Of a stretch of DNA of 52,957 nt, positions 25,354 through 33,730 are shown one piece after another. Under the pieces are notes generated by a model that was given only the letters and a program-made list of their open reading frames with translations, ran no database searches and had not been told where the DNA came from. The translations under genes were made by a program, and so were the position numbers. This DNA comes from Gemmatimonadota bacterium (lineage in GTDB: Bacteria; Gemmatimonadota; Gemmatimonadetes; Gemmatimonadales; GWC2-71-9), in the NCBI GenBank assembly GCA_027294455.1, contig JAPULZ010000083.1:1-52957 (forward strand), read 5' to 3'. The first letter of the stretch is position 1; each line of letters begins with the position of its first letter.

Positions 25354-27039
25354 TCAAGACTGCACGTGTGCGGCCACGTCCGCTGAAAAGTACCGAATAA
25401 GACTGTCCGTGATCAGGGGGGCGGCGATCCCCAGCCCACACGCGCTCGTCGCCTTCATGGCGCCGCCGATATCCGTCACCTCGTCGATCCACTCGGTGAC
25501 GTCGTCGGGGCCCGCCGCGCCGCTGAGCCGCTCGGTGAGGCGCTGGGTCCCGATCCGGCACGGGAAACACTTGCCGCAGGATTCCTCGGCGAAGAACTCC
25601 ATCGCCTCCTTGGCGACCTCGACCATGTCGTGGCTGTCGTCGAAAACCATGATGCCGCCGGCCCCCAGGAACGAGCCCTTGCTGCTGATGCTGGGCTCGT
25701 CGAGCGTCACATCCATGTCGTCACCTCCCAGAAACCCTCCGGACAGACCGGCCATCGTGACGGCCTGGATGGTGTGCCCGGCCGCCGGCCCGCCCGCCCA
25801 CTCGTACAGCACGGTCCTCAGCGGAAAACCGAGGGGAACCTCATAGTTGCCCGGCCGCCGGACGTCGCCGGACACGCTGATGACCTTCGTTCCCGCTTGC
25901 TCGCCGAGGCCGAGACCGCGATACCACTCGGCCCCCCGCCGGAGGATGTGCGGGACCGATGTCAGCGTCTCCACGTTGTTGACCACGGTGGGAAGGTTCT
26001 CGTACCCGTGAGTGACGGGAAACGGCGGACGATTGCGCGGGAAGGGATGTTTGCCCTCGAGGCTGTTGAGCAAGGAGCCCTCCTCGCCGCAGATGTAGGC
26101 GCCCGCGCCTCGCCGTACATAAAGATGGAACAAGAAATCCGTGCCTAGGATGTGCTCGCCCAGGTAGCCGGTGTCCTGCGCCTCCGTGATGGCACGCTCG
26201 AGCGTCCTCGAGGTGTCGGGGTACTCGTACCGCAGATAGATAAACCCCCGGGTTGCACCGGTAGCGTATGCTGCGATGATCATGCCCTCGATGACGCCGT
26301 GAGGATCGTAATCCATGATCGCGCGATCCTTGAAGCATCCGGGTTCGCCTTCGTCCGCATTGCAGACGATCGTCTTAGGGCGCCCCGGAGCATCGGCGAC
26401 GGCTTTCCACTTCGTGCCCGTGGGAAAGCCGGCTCCGCCCCGGCCGGCGAGCCCGCTGTCGGCGATGAGTTGCAGCACGTCTTCGGGCGGGCCGCCGAGC
26501 GCGGCTTGCAGTCCTTCGTACCCGCCGGTGTGACTGTATCCGTCGATCCTCGCGCGCTGCGGCTCGCGAATCGCCGAGAATACACACTCCTCGATGCCAC
26601 TCGGGTTGGGTACCGGCATCGGGGAAGGTGCGCTCACCAACGCCGCGGCGCTCGTTCCCACCAACACTTCGCCGCCGCGAAGCACCGGCACGGGCTGATC
26701 GCACCGGCCGGCGCACGGCATGGCGGTCGCCCCCTGGGGGCCCAGCGCCTCCAGGATCTCCTTCGCGCCGCGGCGGCAGCAGATCGGGCCGGTGCATACC
26801 CGCGCCGCGGCCTTGCCCTGGGGTGCTGGTGCCCCCGGTTCGCTGCGCGCGAAGTGGTGGTAGAACGTCACTGTGCCGTACAGATCGGCGATGGGTATCT
26901 TCAGCGCCTTGGACACGCTTTGCATGGTGTCCGGCGACAGCAGGCCGTCGCGGTCGTGGAAGGCATGGAGCATGGGAAGGAGCGGCGCCGGTGCGTTCTT
27001 CCAGCGTCCGATCAGTTCGTGATCGGTCGGGGCGATCAT
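25354..27039 (-). CDS. fdhB: NAD-type formate dehydrogenase beta subunit (NuoE-NuoF fusion)
   Basis: 561 residues. Residues 1-130 are NuoE-like thioredoxin-fold with the [2Fe-2S] ligands in CTGPICCRRGAKEIL and PCAGRCDQP. The rest is NuoF-like: SGLAGRGGAGFPTGTKW (FMN/NADH site), CNADEGEPGCFKDRAIM, YICGEEGSLLNSLEG and ESCGKCFPCRIGTQRL ([4Fe-4S] cluster). It takes electrons from FdhA and reduces NAD. It ends 16 bases before fdhA, so the two form an operon. No gamma subunit or fdhD is present nearby. Confidence 0.9.
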   Translation of the reverse strand: MIAPTDHELIGRWKNAPAPLLPMLHAFHDRDGLLSPDTMQSVSKALKIPIADLYGTVTFYHHFARSEPGAPAPQGKAAARVCTGPICCRRGAKEILEALGPQGATAMPCAGRCDQPVPVLRGGEVLVGTSAAALVSAPSPMPVPNPSGIEECVFSAIREPQRARIDGYSHTGGYEGLQAALGGPPEDVLQLIADSGLAGRGGAGFPTGTKWKAVADAPGRPKTIVCNADEGEPGCFKDRAIMDYDPHGVIEGMIIAAYATGATRGFIYLRYEYPDTSRTLERAITEAQDTGYLGEHILGTDFLFHLYVRRGAGAYICGEEGSLLNSLEGKHPFPRNRPPFPVTHGYENLPTVVNNVETLTSVPHILRRGAEWYRGLGLGEQAGTKVISVSGDVRRPGNYEVPLGFPLRTVLYEWAGGPAAGHTIQAVTMAGLSGGFLGGDDMDVTLDEPSISSKGSFLGAGGIMVFDDSHDMVEVAKEAMEFFAEESCGKCFPCRIGTQRLTERLSGAAGPDDVTEWIDEVTDIGGAMKATSACGLGIAAPLITDSLIRYFSADVAAHVQS

Positions 27040-27178
27040 GCGGCGGTATCTATGCGGGCTGTCATCTCTGGCTCAACGGTTGAAATCGGGATGCGGTTTC
27101 CGAAGACATCGAGGCCGCGGCACACACAGAGGCGGCCGCGGCGCAAATCCCTGTCCCGGGTGAAGATACGTGCTTCTG

Positions 27179-27901
27179 TCAGGGTCGTCCAGCCGAGTAG
27201 TCGTCCAGCCACGATCCCATGAGGGGATCCGAGCCGGACTGGGTCACATGGCGAATACGCTCGAGGGCGCCGGCCCGGAGTTGTTGCTTGACGGTGGCGT
27301 ATGCCCCGGCGGGCATCTGGCAGCGCTCCGTCGCCACGGCCATCGCCCGATCCAGGACCGCCTCGGGCGCCTGCAGTTCGTCGAGGATTCCGTGCGCCAG
27401 CGCCTGCTCAGGACCAAACCGACCGGCTCCCAGGAGCATCAGTCGCCGGGTGGCCGGAGCCAGCTCGGCGTCGATGATGGCCTGCGCGGCTGCCGGGTAG
27501 GGAATCCCAACGCGCGCGCCCGTCAGGCCGAAGCGAAAATCACCGCGCGGCCCCACCCGATAGTCGCACGCCAGGCTGAGGAGCGTGCCGGCGGCCACCG
27601 CATGGCCGTTGACCGCGGCAACCGTCGGACGCGGGTGTCCATACAGCCTGCCGAGCAGCCGTCCCAATGCGAGAATCATCTCGCGCTGGTCGGCTTCGTC
27701 GTAATGCGGAACGGCCTTGAGGTCGAGTCCGCCGGAGAAAAACGTTCCGCTTCCCGTCAAGACGATGGCTACGGCGTCTTCCGCCGCCCGGTCGAGCGCG
27801 TCGACCGCCGCCTGCGTCAGTGCGAGGTCGAATGCGTTGGCCGGGGGCCGATCGAATGTCACCACCGCCACGCCGTCCGACCGCTCCACGCGCACGCTCA
27901 C
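27179..27901 (-). CDS. Enoyl-CoA hydratase/isomerase family protein
   Basis: 240 residues. Crotonase fold: VAVVTFDRPPANAFDLAL, IVLTGSGTFFSGGLDLKAV (oxyanion loop), and TVAAVNGHAVAAGTLLSLAC, then GLTGARVGIPYP, the position of the second glutamate. In typical hydratases both Glu residues are present (G-x-x-x-E near HAVAAGT, and E in the A-R-V-G-I-P region); here the first is replaced by A/T and the second by V/G, so hydratase activity is doubtful. The GTG start is at 27901. Other crotonase chemistry is possible. Confidence 0.7.
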   Translation of the reverse strand: MSVRVERSDGVAVVTFDRPPANAFDLALTQAAVDALDRAAEDAVAIVLTGSGTFFSGGLDLKAVPHYDEADQREMILALGRLLGRLYGHPRPTVAAVNGHAVAAGTLLSLACDYRVGPRGDFRFGLTGARVGIPYPAAAQAIIDAELAPATRRLMLLGAGRFGPEQALAHGILDELQAPEAVLDRAMAVATERCQMPAGAYATVKQQLRAGALERIRHVTQSGSDPLMGSWLDDYSAGRP

Positions 27902-27976
27902 AGCGGCACTCCCGCTCGGCGGGTATTCACCCGCGGATGGCTGCGGCGCCGCGGTCCGGGGCCACTTCTTGTCCCA

Positions 27977-29050
27977 TCAAGAATACTCCTGCACGCCATG
28001 CACCCCGAGGTTGCCGGGATACGGCATGGACCAGCGTTCATCCGGCCAGTTGCGCCGGACGAAACGCACCGCCCACGGCAAGGCCAGGCCGAGACAGATC
28101 GCCGCGATCCACCACTCCTGGCGAAAATCTGCCACCGTGTAGGTGGCGTTCGGGCCCTCGATAGCAGTGAACACGATCCCCAGCAGGTAGGCTACCAGGT
28201 TGTTGAGTACGTGGCAGAGGATGACCAGTTCCAGCGACCGCGTCTTGATGTAGAAGATCGCCATGGCAAACCCGAACAACGTCGCGCCAAGCGGGTCGGC
28301 GTGCAGCGACGCGAACACCACCGTCGTCGCGACCACCGAAGCCTCGATGCCCCAGGTCAAGGCCCATCGGTGCAGGAGGTATCCGCGGAAAAAAATTTCC
28401 TCAACGACCGGTGCGAGAACCACCAGCGCCACGGCTCCGAGCGTGCTGATCGCCACGTTCATCGGTCCATCAAAGACCATCACGAACGCGTCGTTGTCCA
28501 ACAGCATGCTCTGGACGAACTCGGGCCACCCCAGCGAAATCGGATGATAGAGAATCCAGATCGTGCCATACGAGAACAGCAACAACGGCACGACGGCCGC
28601 CAGTGCCCGGAGGAGCGTGCCGGATTCGGGGAAGTTGCCCTTGATGCGACTGAAGTCGACGCCCGCCCGTCTCGCGGCGATGGAGATTCCCGCCGCCGTG
28701 AAGCCGTAGAGACCAAACCCGAGGAGGGCGCGGCCCAGGCCAGCGCCGTCGGAGGGTACCAGCAGGTCGCCGATGACCGAGACCACGGTGCCGGCAACAA
28801 ACCCGCCGAGCAGCACGGCGATCAAGGTCTTGCCCGTGAGTCGCCGAAACGGATCGTGTTCATCGGCGGTATCGCCAGCCGGGACGTTGCGGGTCGTCCA
28901 CAGCTGCCGCGTAATGCCGAAGAACAAGACCGCCCCGAGGCCGGCGAACATCGCCGCTACCCACTCCCGGGCATACAACGCGTAGGCGGCGCCGAGGAGT
29001 GCACCGACCGCGGACGCGCCGACGGCCAACCTGATGAGTTGAACGAACAT
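27977..29050 (-). CDS. CPBP family intramembrane metalloprotease
   Basis: 357 residues with about eight membrane segments. The CPBP (Abi) motifs are clear: VVEEIFFRGYLLHR (motif 1, E-E-x-x-x-R), FASLHADPLG (motif 2, F-x-x-x-H) and LCHVLNNLVAYL (motif 3, H-x-x-x-N). Family members are prenyl-protein or intramembrane proteases, or immunity proteins. It starts 34 bases from an inverted repeat (29064-29084). No bacteriocin genes are adjacent. Confidence 0.85.
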   Translation of the reverse strand: MFVQLIRLAVGASAVGALLGAAYALYAREWVAAMFAGLGAVLFFGITRQLWTTRNVPAGDTADEHDPFRRLTGKTLIAVLLGGFVAGTVVSVIGDLLVPSDGAGLGRALLGFGLYGFTAAGISIAARRAGVDFSRIKGNFPESGTLLRALAAVVPLLLFSYGTIWILYHPISLGWPEFVQSMLLDNDAFVMVFDGPMNVAISTLGAVALVVLAPVVEEIFFRGYLLHRWALTWGIEASVVATTVVFASLHADPLGATLFGFAMAIFYIKTRSLELVILCHVLNNLVAYLLGIVFTAIEGPNATYTVADFRQEWWIAAICLGLALPWAVRFVRRNWPDERWSMPYPGNLGVHGVQEYS

Positions 29051-29063
29051 GGGTCGCTCAAAG

Positions 29064-29084
29064 CTCCCGGAAGAACCCCGGGAG
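29064..29084. repeat. Inverted repeat between divergent genes
   Basis: CTCCCGG and CCGGGAG are perfect 7-base arms with a 7-base loop, lying between the divergent CPBP protease gene (starting at 29050 on the minus strand) and the M28 peptidase gene (from 29165). It could be an operator or a 5'-UTR hairpin of the CPBP transcript. Confidence 0.4.
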
Positions 29085-29164
29085 TCAAGGTCCGCCCGGT
29101 CTCTTGCGCGGGGGGTGTCCGGCGGAAAGCTTGTTCCCCTACCACCGGCTCGGAGCGGCGGATC

Positions 29165-30904
29165 ATGACGACATCTTCATTGGCATCGGACGTGGAGCAC
29201 GCCCTCTTGCAAGACGTATCGGTGACGGCCGGCTGGCAGCTCATCGAACGTTTCGCGAGCCTGGCCCGCGAGTCCGGGATGACAGACGAACTGGACGCGG
29301 CGGACTGCATCGCGGCGGCACTGGATCGCTTTGGGGTGTCGTACGAGATGTTCGAGCCGGACCTGTACCTCTCACTGCCGCGTGGCGGATCGGTGTCGGT
29401 GGGGGAACACGAGTTCCAGGCCAAACCGCCGTCATTCGCCAGGCCGACGCCCGAAGGGGGTGTGACGGCGCCGGCCGTCTATCTCGAGGTCCCTCCGGTG
29501 CGCGACCTCGGCGAGTTGTTCGACGACATGCACCGGGAGGGCGCAGCATCTGTCGCGGGAAAGGTCGTGGTGACCAACGGCTACGCCATGCCGTCGGCCG
29601 TGCAACGGTTCGAGCGCGCTGGTGCCGTCGCACAGATCTACATCAATCGCGGAGACAACATCCATTGGGGTATCTGCACGCCCATTTGGGGCACGCCCAT
29701 CGACGGCAACATCGATGAGAAGCCACGGACGCCGGTGGTGGCCATCAACCATCCCGATGGTGAACGGCTCGTCGCTGCGGTGTCGGCGGAGTCGACGCCG
29801 GTCACGGTGCGGGCAACGCTGGAGGAAGGATGGTATCGCTGCAAGCTTCCGGTGGCCACGATCCCGGGCGCGTCGGACGATTTTCTGTTGGTCCACGGAC
29901 ACTATGACAGCTGGGGCGTCGGCATCGGCGACAACGCGGTGGGCGATGCCACATTGCTGGAGTTGGCGAGGATCTTTCATGGGCGTCGCGACCGGCTGCG
30001 GCGGTCCCTCAAGGTGGCCTGGTGGCCTGGCCATTCCACGGGCCGTTACGCCGGCTCCACGTGGTTCGCCGATCAGTTTGCAACGGAGCTGCGCAAGCGC
30101 TGCGTGGCGGCGGTGAACATCGACTCGCCGGGTTGCCGGGGCGCTAGTGCGTTCGAGGACGTGATGTGGATGGCGGAAACAGATCGGTTGTGCCGCGGCG
30201 CCATCACCGATGCCACGGGGCAGCCGTCCGAACGCCGCCGGCCCATTCGCGCCGGTGACTACTCGTTCAACCAGATCGGGCTATCGTCGTTCTTCATGCT
30301 CCTATCGAACATCCCGGCGAAGCAGCGTGAGGAGCTGGGTTACTATCCCGTTGGTGGATGTGGTGGCAACATCGCGTGGCACACGGAAGACGACGTCTTG
30401 AACATTGCCGACGCCACGCATCTCGAGCAGGATCTCAAGGTCTACGTGACGGCCATCGCGCGGGTCCTCAACGCGGAAGTCTTGCCGCTGGATCACCGCG
30501 CCGCGGTGCAAGAGATCGCCGAGGGCCTCGCGCAGCACGAGGCGCAGGCCGACGGCCTGGTAGACTTTGGCGCGGTCAACCACGAGCTGCAGTCGTTGCA
30601 GGAGGGGCTCGACGGATTCTACGCGGCCGCGGATGATCTGCCGCCGGTAGCGGTCAACCGCACCATCGTGGAGCTGTCGCGCTTGCTCGTACCGCTCAAC
30701 TACGCCAGGGGCCCGCGCTTCCAGCATGACCCGGCGTTGCCGCTCGGCGTCGTACCCATCCTCGATGACGTGGCGAAACTGAAGCCGTATGCGGCGGAGC
30801 AGAGGGAGCGGCTGCCCTTCCTGCAGGCGGGGATTCGGCGATCGCTGAACGTGGTGGCGAACACCCTGTATGAGGCCGCCGAGTTGACTCGCCATCACTC
30901 GTGA
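29165..30904 (+). CDS. M28-like metallopeptidase with PA-type insert
   Basis: 579 residues from ATG 29165; the frame runs open far upstream but that part is antisense to real genes. Residues about 90-210 resemble a protease-associated (PA) domain: AASVAGKVVVTNGYAM and PVVAINHPDGERL. The peptidase core has HGHYDSWGVGIGDNAVGDAT (metal ligands H, D, D), and the later AVNIDSPG and IAWHTEDDVLN correspond to the usual D and H ligands. In M28 enzymes the middle carries E-E; here the GHSTGRYAGS region replaces that motif, so activity is likely but not certain. It overlaps the next gene's GTG by 4 bases and is in an operon with a sodium symporter. Confidence 0.7.
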   Translation: MTTSSLASDVEHALLQDVSVTAGWQLIERFASLARESGMTDELDAADCIAAALDRFGVSYEMFEPDLYLSLPRGGSVSVGEHEFQAKPPSFARPTPEGGVTAPAVYLEVPPVRDLGELFDDMHREGAASVAGKVVVTNGYAMPSAVQRFERAGAVAQIYINRGDNIHWGICTPIWGTPIDGNIDEKPRTPVVAINHPDGERLVAAVSAESTPVTVRATLEEGWYRCKLPVATIPGASDDFLLVHGHYDSWGVGIGDNAVGDATLLELARIFHGRRDRLRRSLKVAWWPGHSTGRYAGSTWFADQFATELRKRCVAAVNIDSPGCRGASAFEDVMWMAETDRLCRGAITDATGQPSERRRPIRAGDYSFNQIGLSSFFMLLSNIPAKQREELGYYPVGGCGGNIAWHTEDDVLNIADATHLEQDLKVYVTAIARVLNAEVLPLDHRAAVQEIAEGLAQHEAQADGLVDFGAVNHELQSLQEGLDGFYAAADDLPPVAVNRTIVELSRLLVPLNYARGPRFQHDPALPLGVVPILDDVAKLKPYAAEQRERLPFLQAGIRRSLNVVANTLYEAAELTRHHS

Positions 30905-31473
30905 CGGGCGCAGCGTGGGCGAGCGTCGCCCTGCTGGCGCAGCTCGGGTCTGCCACAATCGACATTCGGGTGAGCGATTCCGCCGCCGTGGTCGACGCGC
31001 GGTACCGCATCTTGGATGCCGCCGACGCCGTACGCGTGGTGGTGATCCGATTTCCGCGGCAACGAGTGGAGTGGTTGGACGGCCCCGTGTTGCGCACCGC
31101 GGATGGTTTGTATGAGGGGATGGTGGCGGCCGGCCCATCGCAGCTGCACCTGCGGTACCGAGTGATCGGTGCCATCGACCGTATTCCGTTGCCCGTACCC
31201 AGCTTGGCCCTCGCGGGATCGGCCGGCGCGGTGTCGATCCGGGTGACGGGAATAGAGGCGCTGCGTCTCGACGACGCGTTTCCGCGGTTCGCCCGGGACG
31301 GGGCCGAGTTCGTCGCGCGCCCGACCAGCGTGCCGAGCTTCGTTCGGGTCCCGGGAGGAAACCGTTTGTTCACCAATCGTGTGGCGGACGGGGTCGTGCT
31401 GGCGATGGTGACGCTGGCCATCGCCCTCGGCCTGTGGCGCGAGTGGCACCGCCGCCGGCGGGCACGGGCATGA
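30901..31473 (+). CDS. Hypothetical exported/membrane-anchored protein
   Basis: 190 residues. The GTG start at 30901 overlaps the M28 stop codon. An N-terminal signal-like stretch (MTGAAWASVALLAQLGSATI) precedes a beta-rich part (DIRVSDSAAVVDARYRI, LHLRYRVIGAIDRIPLPVPS), and a C-terminal membrane segment (VVLAMVTLAIALGLW) is followed by a basic tail. No family recognised. It sits between the peptidase and symporter genes with overlapping start and stop codons, so it belongs to their operon. Confidence 0.65.
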   Translation: MTGAAWASVALLAQLGSATIDIRVSDSAAVVDARYRILDAADAVRVVVIRFPRQRVEWLDGPVLRTADGLYEGMVAAGPSQLHLRYRVIGAIDRIPLPVPSLALAGSAGAVSIRVTGIEALRLDDAFPRFARDGAEFVARPTSVPSFVRVPGGNRLFTNRVADGVVLAMVTLAIALGLWREWHRRRRARA

Positions 31474-32912
31474 CGAGCACGCTGGCTGCGGTCCTGACCG
31501 TGTATCTACTCACCATCCTCAGCATCTCCGTGTGGAGTGCGTTTCGCACCAAGACCGAGGACGATTTCATTGCCGCGGGCCGAACGATCGGCCCGTTCGT
31601 GGGCGGAGCGGTGCTGGCGGCTACCCAGATCAGCGCGGGCACGGTCGTGGGAACTCTCGGACGACACTACCTCACCGGCGTGTCGTGGTGGTTCATCTGG
31701 CTGGGGGCGTGGGCGGGATGGCTGGTGTCGGCGTTCTTCGTCGCGCCGAAGTTGCGCCGCTTCGGCGCGCTCACCGTTCCCGATTACATTGCAGCGCGGT
31801 TCGGCAGTGAGAAGGCCCGCGCGCTTGCCGCCGTGCTGATCGTGGTGTCGTACACGATCTATCTGGTCGCCCAGTTCCAGGCGAGCGGCGAGATCGCGCG
31901 CATCGTGTTCGGCATGCAGCCCCTCACCGCCATGCTCATCATCGTCGGCAGTACCGCCGTCTATACGCTCCTGGGCGGTGTCCGCAGCAGCTCCTACATC
32001 GAGTTTCTGCAGACGCTCATCATGGTCGCGGGACTGGCGATCGCCGTCCCGGTGCTGCTGAGCAATGCGGGTGGGCTCTCCCAAGCCATGGGATTCTTGA
32101 GGTCACTCGACGGGCGATTGCTCGGGTGGTATTACGGCCCCCGCGAACTCATCGCGTTTGGCGCCGCGTTCTCGTTGTCCATTGCGGCCGCGCCCTACGA
32201 GATGACACGCTTCTACTCGATGCGGGACGAGCGGACGGTCAAGCAGGCGATCGGCGTCGCGATCGGCTTCCAGGTCATCATCGGCCTGTGCGTGCTGGCC
32301 ATCGGTCTGCTCACCCGGGCGTTGTTCCCCAATCTCGCATCAGCGGATCAAGCCAGTGCGGTCATGGCCTTCGAGGTCCTGCCCCCGCTGGCGGGGGCGC
32401 TGCTCGTCGTGGCCATGGCGAGCGCGATCATGTCCACCGTGAATTCCATCCTGCTCGTGACCGGCGCATCGGTGGCCCACGATCTCTACGGCAAGTTCAT
32501 CAACCCCGGGGCGACCCAGGCACGATTGGTGTTCGTCAACCGGGTGGCCATCGTCGTGCTGGCCGTGATCCCGATCTACTTCGCGCTCCAGGAGTTCGGC
32601 GACGTGCAGGCCATCGTGGTCGAGCAGGCGAAATTCATCGCGAGCTTCTTCTTCGTACCGGTGGTGATCGGGTTGAACTGGCGCGGTGGGACGGCGACTG
32701 GCGCCATCGCCAGCATGCTGGGCGGGTTCTTGGCGTGTCTGGTGTGGGAGTTGACTGGACAACGCACCATCACCGTTCATGGCATCGACGCGGTGGAGGT
32801 GGGTGTGGTGGTGAGTCTGGTCTTGTTTCTGCTCGTCTCGCGGTTTACCAGGCCGGTGGCGGGTGGCAACCTGGAGATTTTCTTTCCTGACCGCGACGAC
32901 GCTGGCCGGTGA
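31470..32912 (+). CDS. Sodium:solute symporter family transporter
   Basis: 480 residues with about 13 membrane segments. SSS family features are TKTEDDFIAAGRTIGPFVGG at the N-terminus, AATQISAGTVVGTLG, KLRRFGALTVPDYIAARFG and VAMASAIMSTVNSILLVTG. The region near residues 50-60 and the segment with STVNS correspond to the sodium sites. Substrates of the family include proline, pantothenate, sugars and others; the neighbouring peptidase suggests an amino acid or a small peptide product, but this is inference. ATG 31470 overlaps the upstream stop. Confidence 0.85.
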   Translation: MTSTLAAVLTVYLLTILSISVWSAFRTKTEDDFIAAGRTIGPFVGGAVLAATQISAGTVVGTLGRHYLTGVSWWFIWLGAWAGWLVSAFFVAPKLRRFGALTVPDYIAARFGSEKARALAAVLIVVSYTIYLVAQFQASGEIARIVFGMQPLTAMLIIVGSTAVYTLLGGVRSSSYIEFLQTLIMVAGLAIAVPVLLSNAGGLSQAMGFLRSLDGRLLGWYYGPRELIAFGAAFSLSIAAAPYEMTRFYSMRDERTVKQAIGVAIGFQVIIGLCVLAIGLLTRALFPNLASADQASAVMAFEVLPPLAGALLVVAMASAIMSTVNSILLVTGASVAHDLYGKFINPGATQARLVFVNRVAIVVLAVIPIYFALQEFGDVQAIVVEQAKFIASFFFVPVVIGLNWRGGTATGAIASMLGGFLACLVWELTGQRTITVHGIDAVEVGVVVSLVLFLLVSRFTRPVAGGNLEIFFPDRDDAGR

Positions 32913-32930
32913 GAAGCTTGCCTGGGACGA

Positions 32931-32944
32931 AGTACTGAGTACTG
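32931..32944. repeat. Tandem AGTACTG repeat between convergent genes
   Basis: AGTACTGAGTACTG is two copies of a 7-base unit, each containing the palindrome AGTACT. It lies in the 36-base gap between the symporter stop and the ferritin stop. A weak hairpin or terminator role is possible; no T-run follows. Confidence 0.3.
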
Positions 32945-32948
32945 AAAA

Positions 32949-33458
32949 CTACCTCGGCGCCGCTTCCTCGAGTTTCCGCTCGCCGAGCTGCCGGTCGAGC
33001 AGCAACAACGCCGCGCGATTGTCGCCGGCGAGGTTGAGGGTCTGGATGATCTCGTCGAAGATCTTCTCCTCTTCGATCTGCTCCGTGATGAACCACTGCA
33101 GCTCGATCTGCGTGCCGTAATCTTTTTCTTCCTGCGCCAGCTCGTACAGGCCGTAGATCGACTTCGTGACGGACAGTTCTTGCGCGAGGGCCTTGGTGAA
33201 AACGTCGAGGGGGCCGTCGAAATCCGATGCGGGCCGGTCGACGCCGTGCACGGCGGCGCGGCCGCCGCGGGCGTGCACGAAGTCGAAGAGCCGCATCCCA
33301 TGGGAGATCTCTTCCTCGTATTGCAGCCGGGTCCACTTCGCGAAACCCGGGAAGTTCGTGTCTTCGAAATATGCGGTCATGGCGAGGTACACGTAGGCGG
33401 ACGAGAACTCTCGCTTGATCTGCTCACTGAGTGCGTGCTGGATGGCGTCGCTGAGCAT
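32949..33458 (-). CDS. Ferritin-like iron storage protein
   Basis: 169 residues from ATG 33458, the normal start (MLSDAIQHALSEQIKREFSS); GAGGATC lies just upstream. Ferroxidase ligands are visible: E in IKREFSSAY, E and H in YEEEISHGMRLFDF, E in AQEEKDYGTQIELQWFITEQ and Q/E in EQIEEEKIFDEI. The length and pattern match bacterial ferritin FtnA rather than bacterioferritin. It oxidises and stores iron in the cytoplasm. Confidence 0.9.
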   Translation of the reverse strand: MLSDAIQHALSEQIKREFSSAYVYLAMTAYFEDTNFPGFAKWTRLQYEEEISHGMRLFDFVHARGGRAAVHGVDRPASDFDGPLDVFTKALAQELSVTKSIYGLYELAQEEKDYGTQIELQWFITEQIEEEKIFDEIIQTLNLAGDNRAALLLLDRQLGERKLEEAAPR

Positions 33459-33669
33459 GCTCGATCCTCGGAGGGTTGGGCCTGTTGCCGTCGCTGCAGC
33501 ACACAATATAGTCACCTCACTCGAGCGCGAGGGCCGCCTCCGTGGTGACGGCGGCAGCCGCGGGCGCAATATCTCCGGGCGCCGCCGCCGCTGACTCGTG
33601 TTCGCTTTTGGGACGTCGGATCCCGGCCGCGGCGACATCCTGCTGGTCAATAGAAATCGTAAGTTCTTG

Positions 33670-33678
33670 TGATATAAT
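33670..33678 (+). promoter_or_regulatory. Extended -10 promoter upstream of Ser/Thr kinase
   Basis: TGATATAAT (TG-n-TATAAT) lies 53 bases before the kinase ATG in an AT-rich patch (33651-33690). No convincing -35 box is seen, which suits an extended -10 promoter. The rest of 33459-33730 shows no gene. Confidence 0.5.
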
Positions 33679-33730
33679 AACTTAAAGTACTCGTGAATCT
33701 GGCACGGGGGTTGCTTCGTAGTGAAACACG

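Noticed and set aside
29064..29084. Rho-independent terminator
   Set aside because: The 7-base arms make a good hairpin but it lies between divergent starts and no T-run follows on either strand.
27170..29164. Long open frame (plus strand) extending the M28 peptidase gene upstream to over 1200 codons
   Set aside because: This stretch is antisense to the enoyl-CoA hydratase-like and CPBP protease genes, which have clear motifs. The composition is Arg/Pro/His-rich, a shadow frame of high-GC DNA. The M28 gene starts at 29165.
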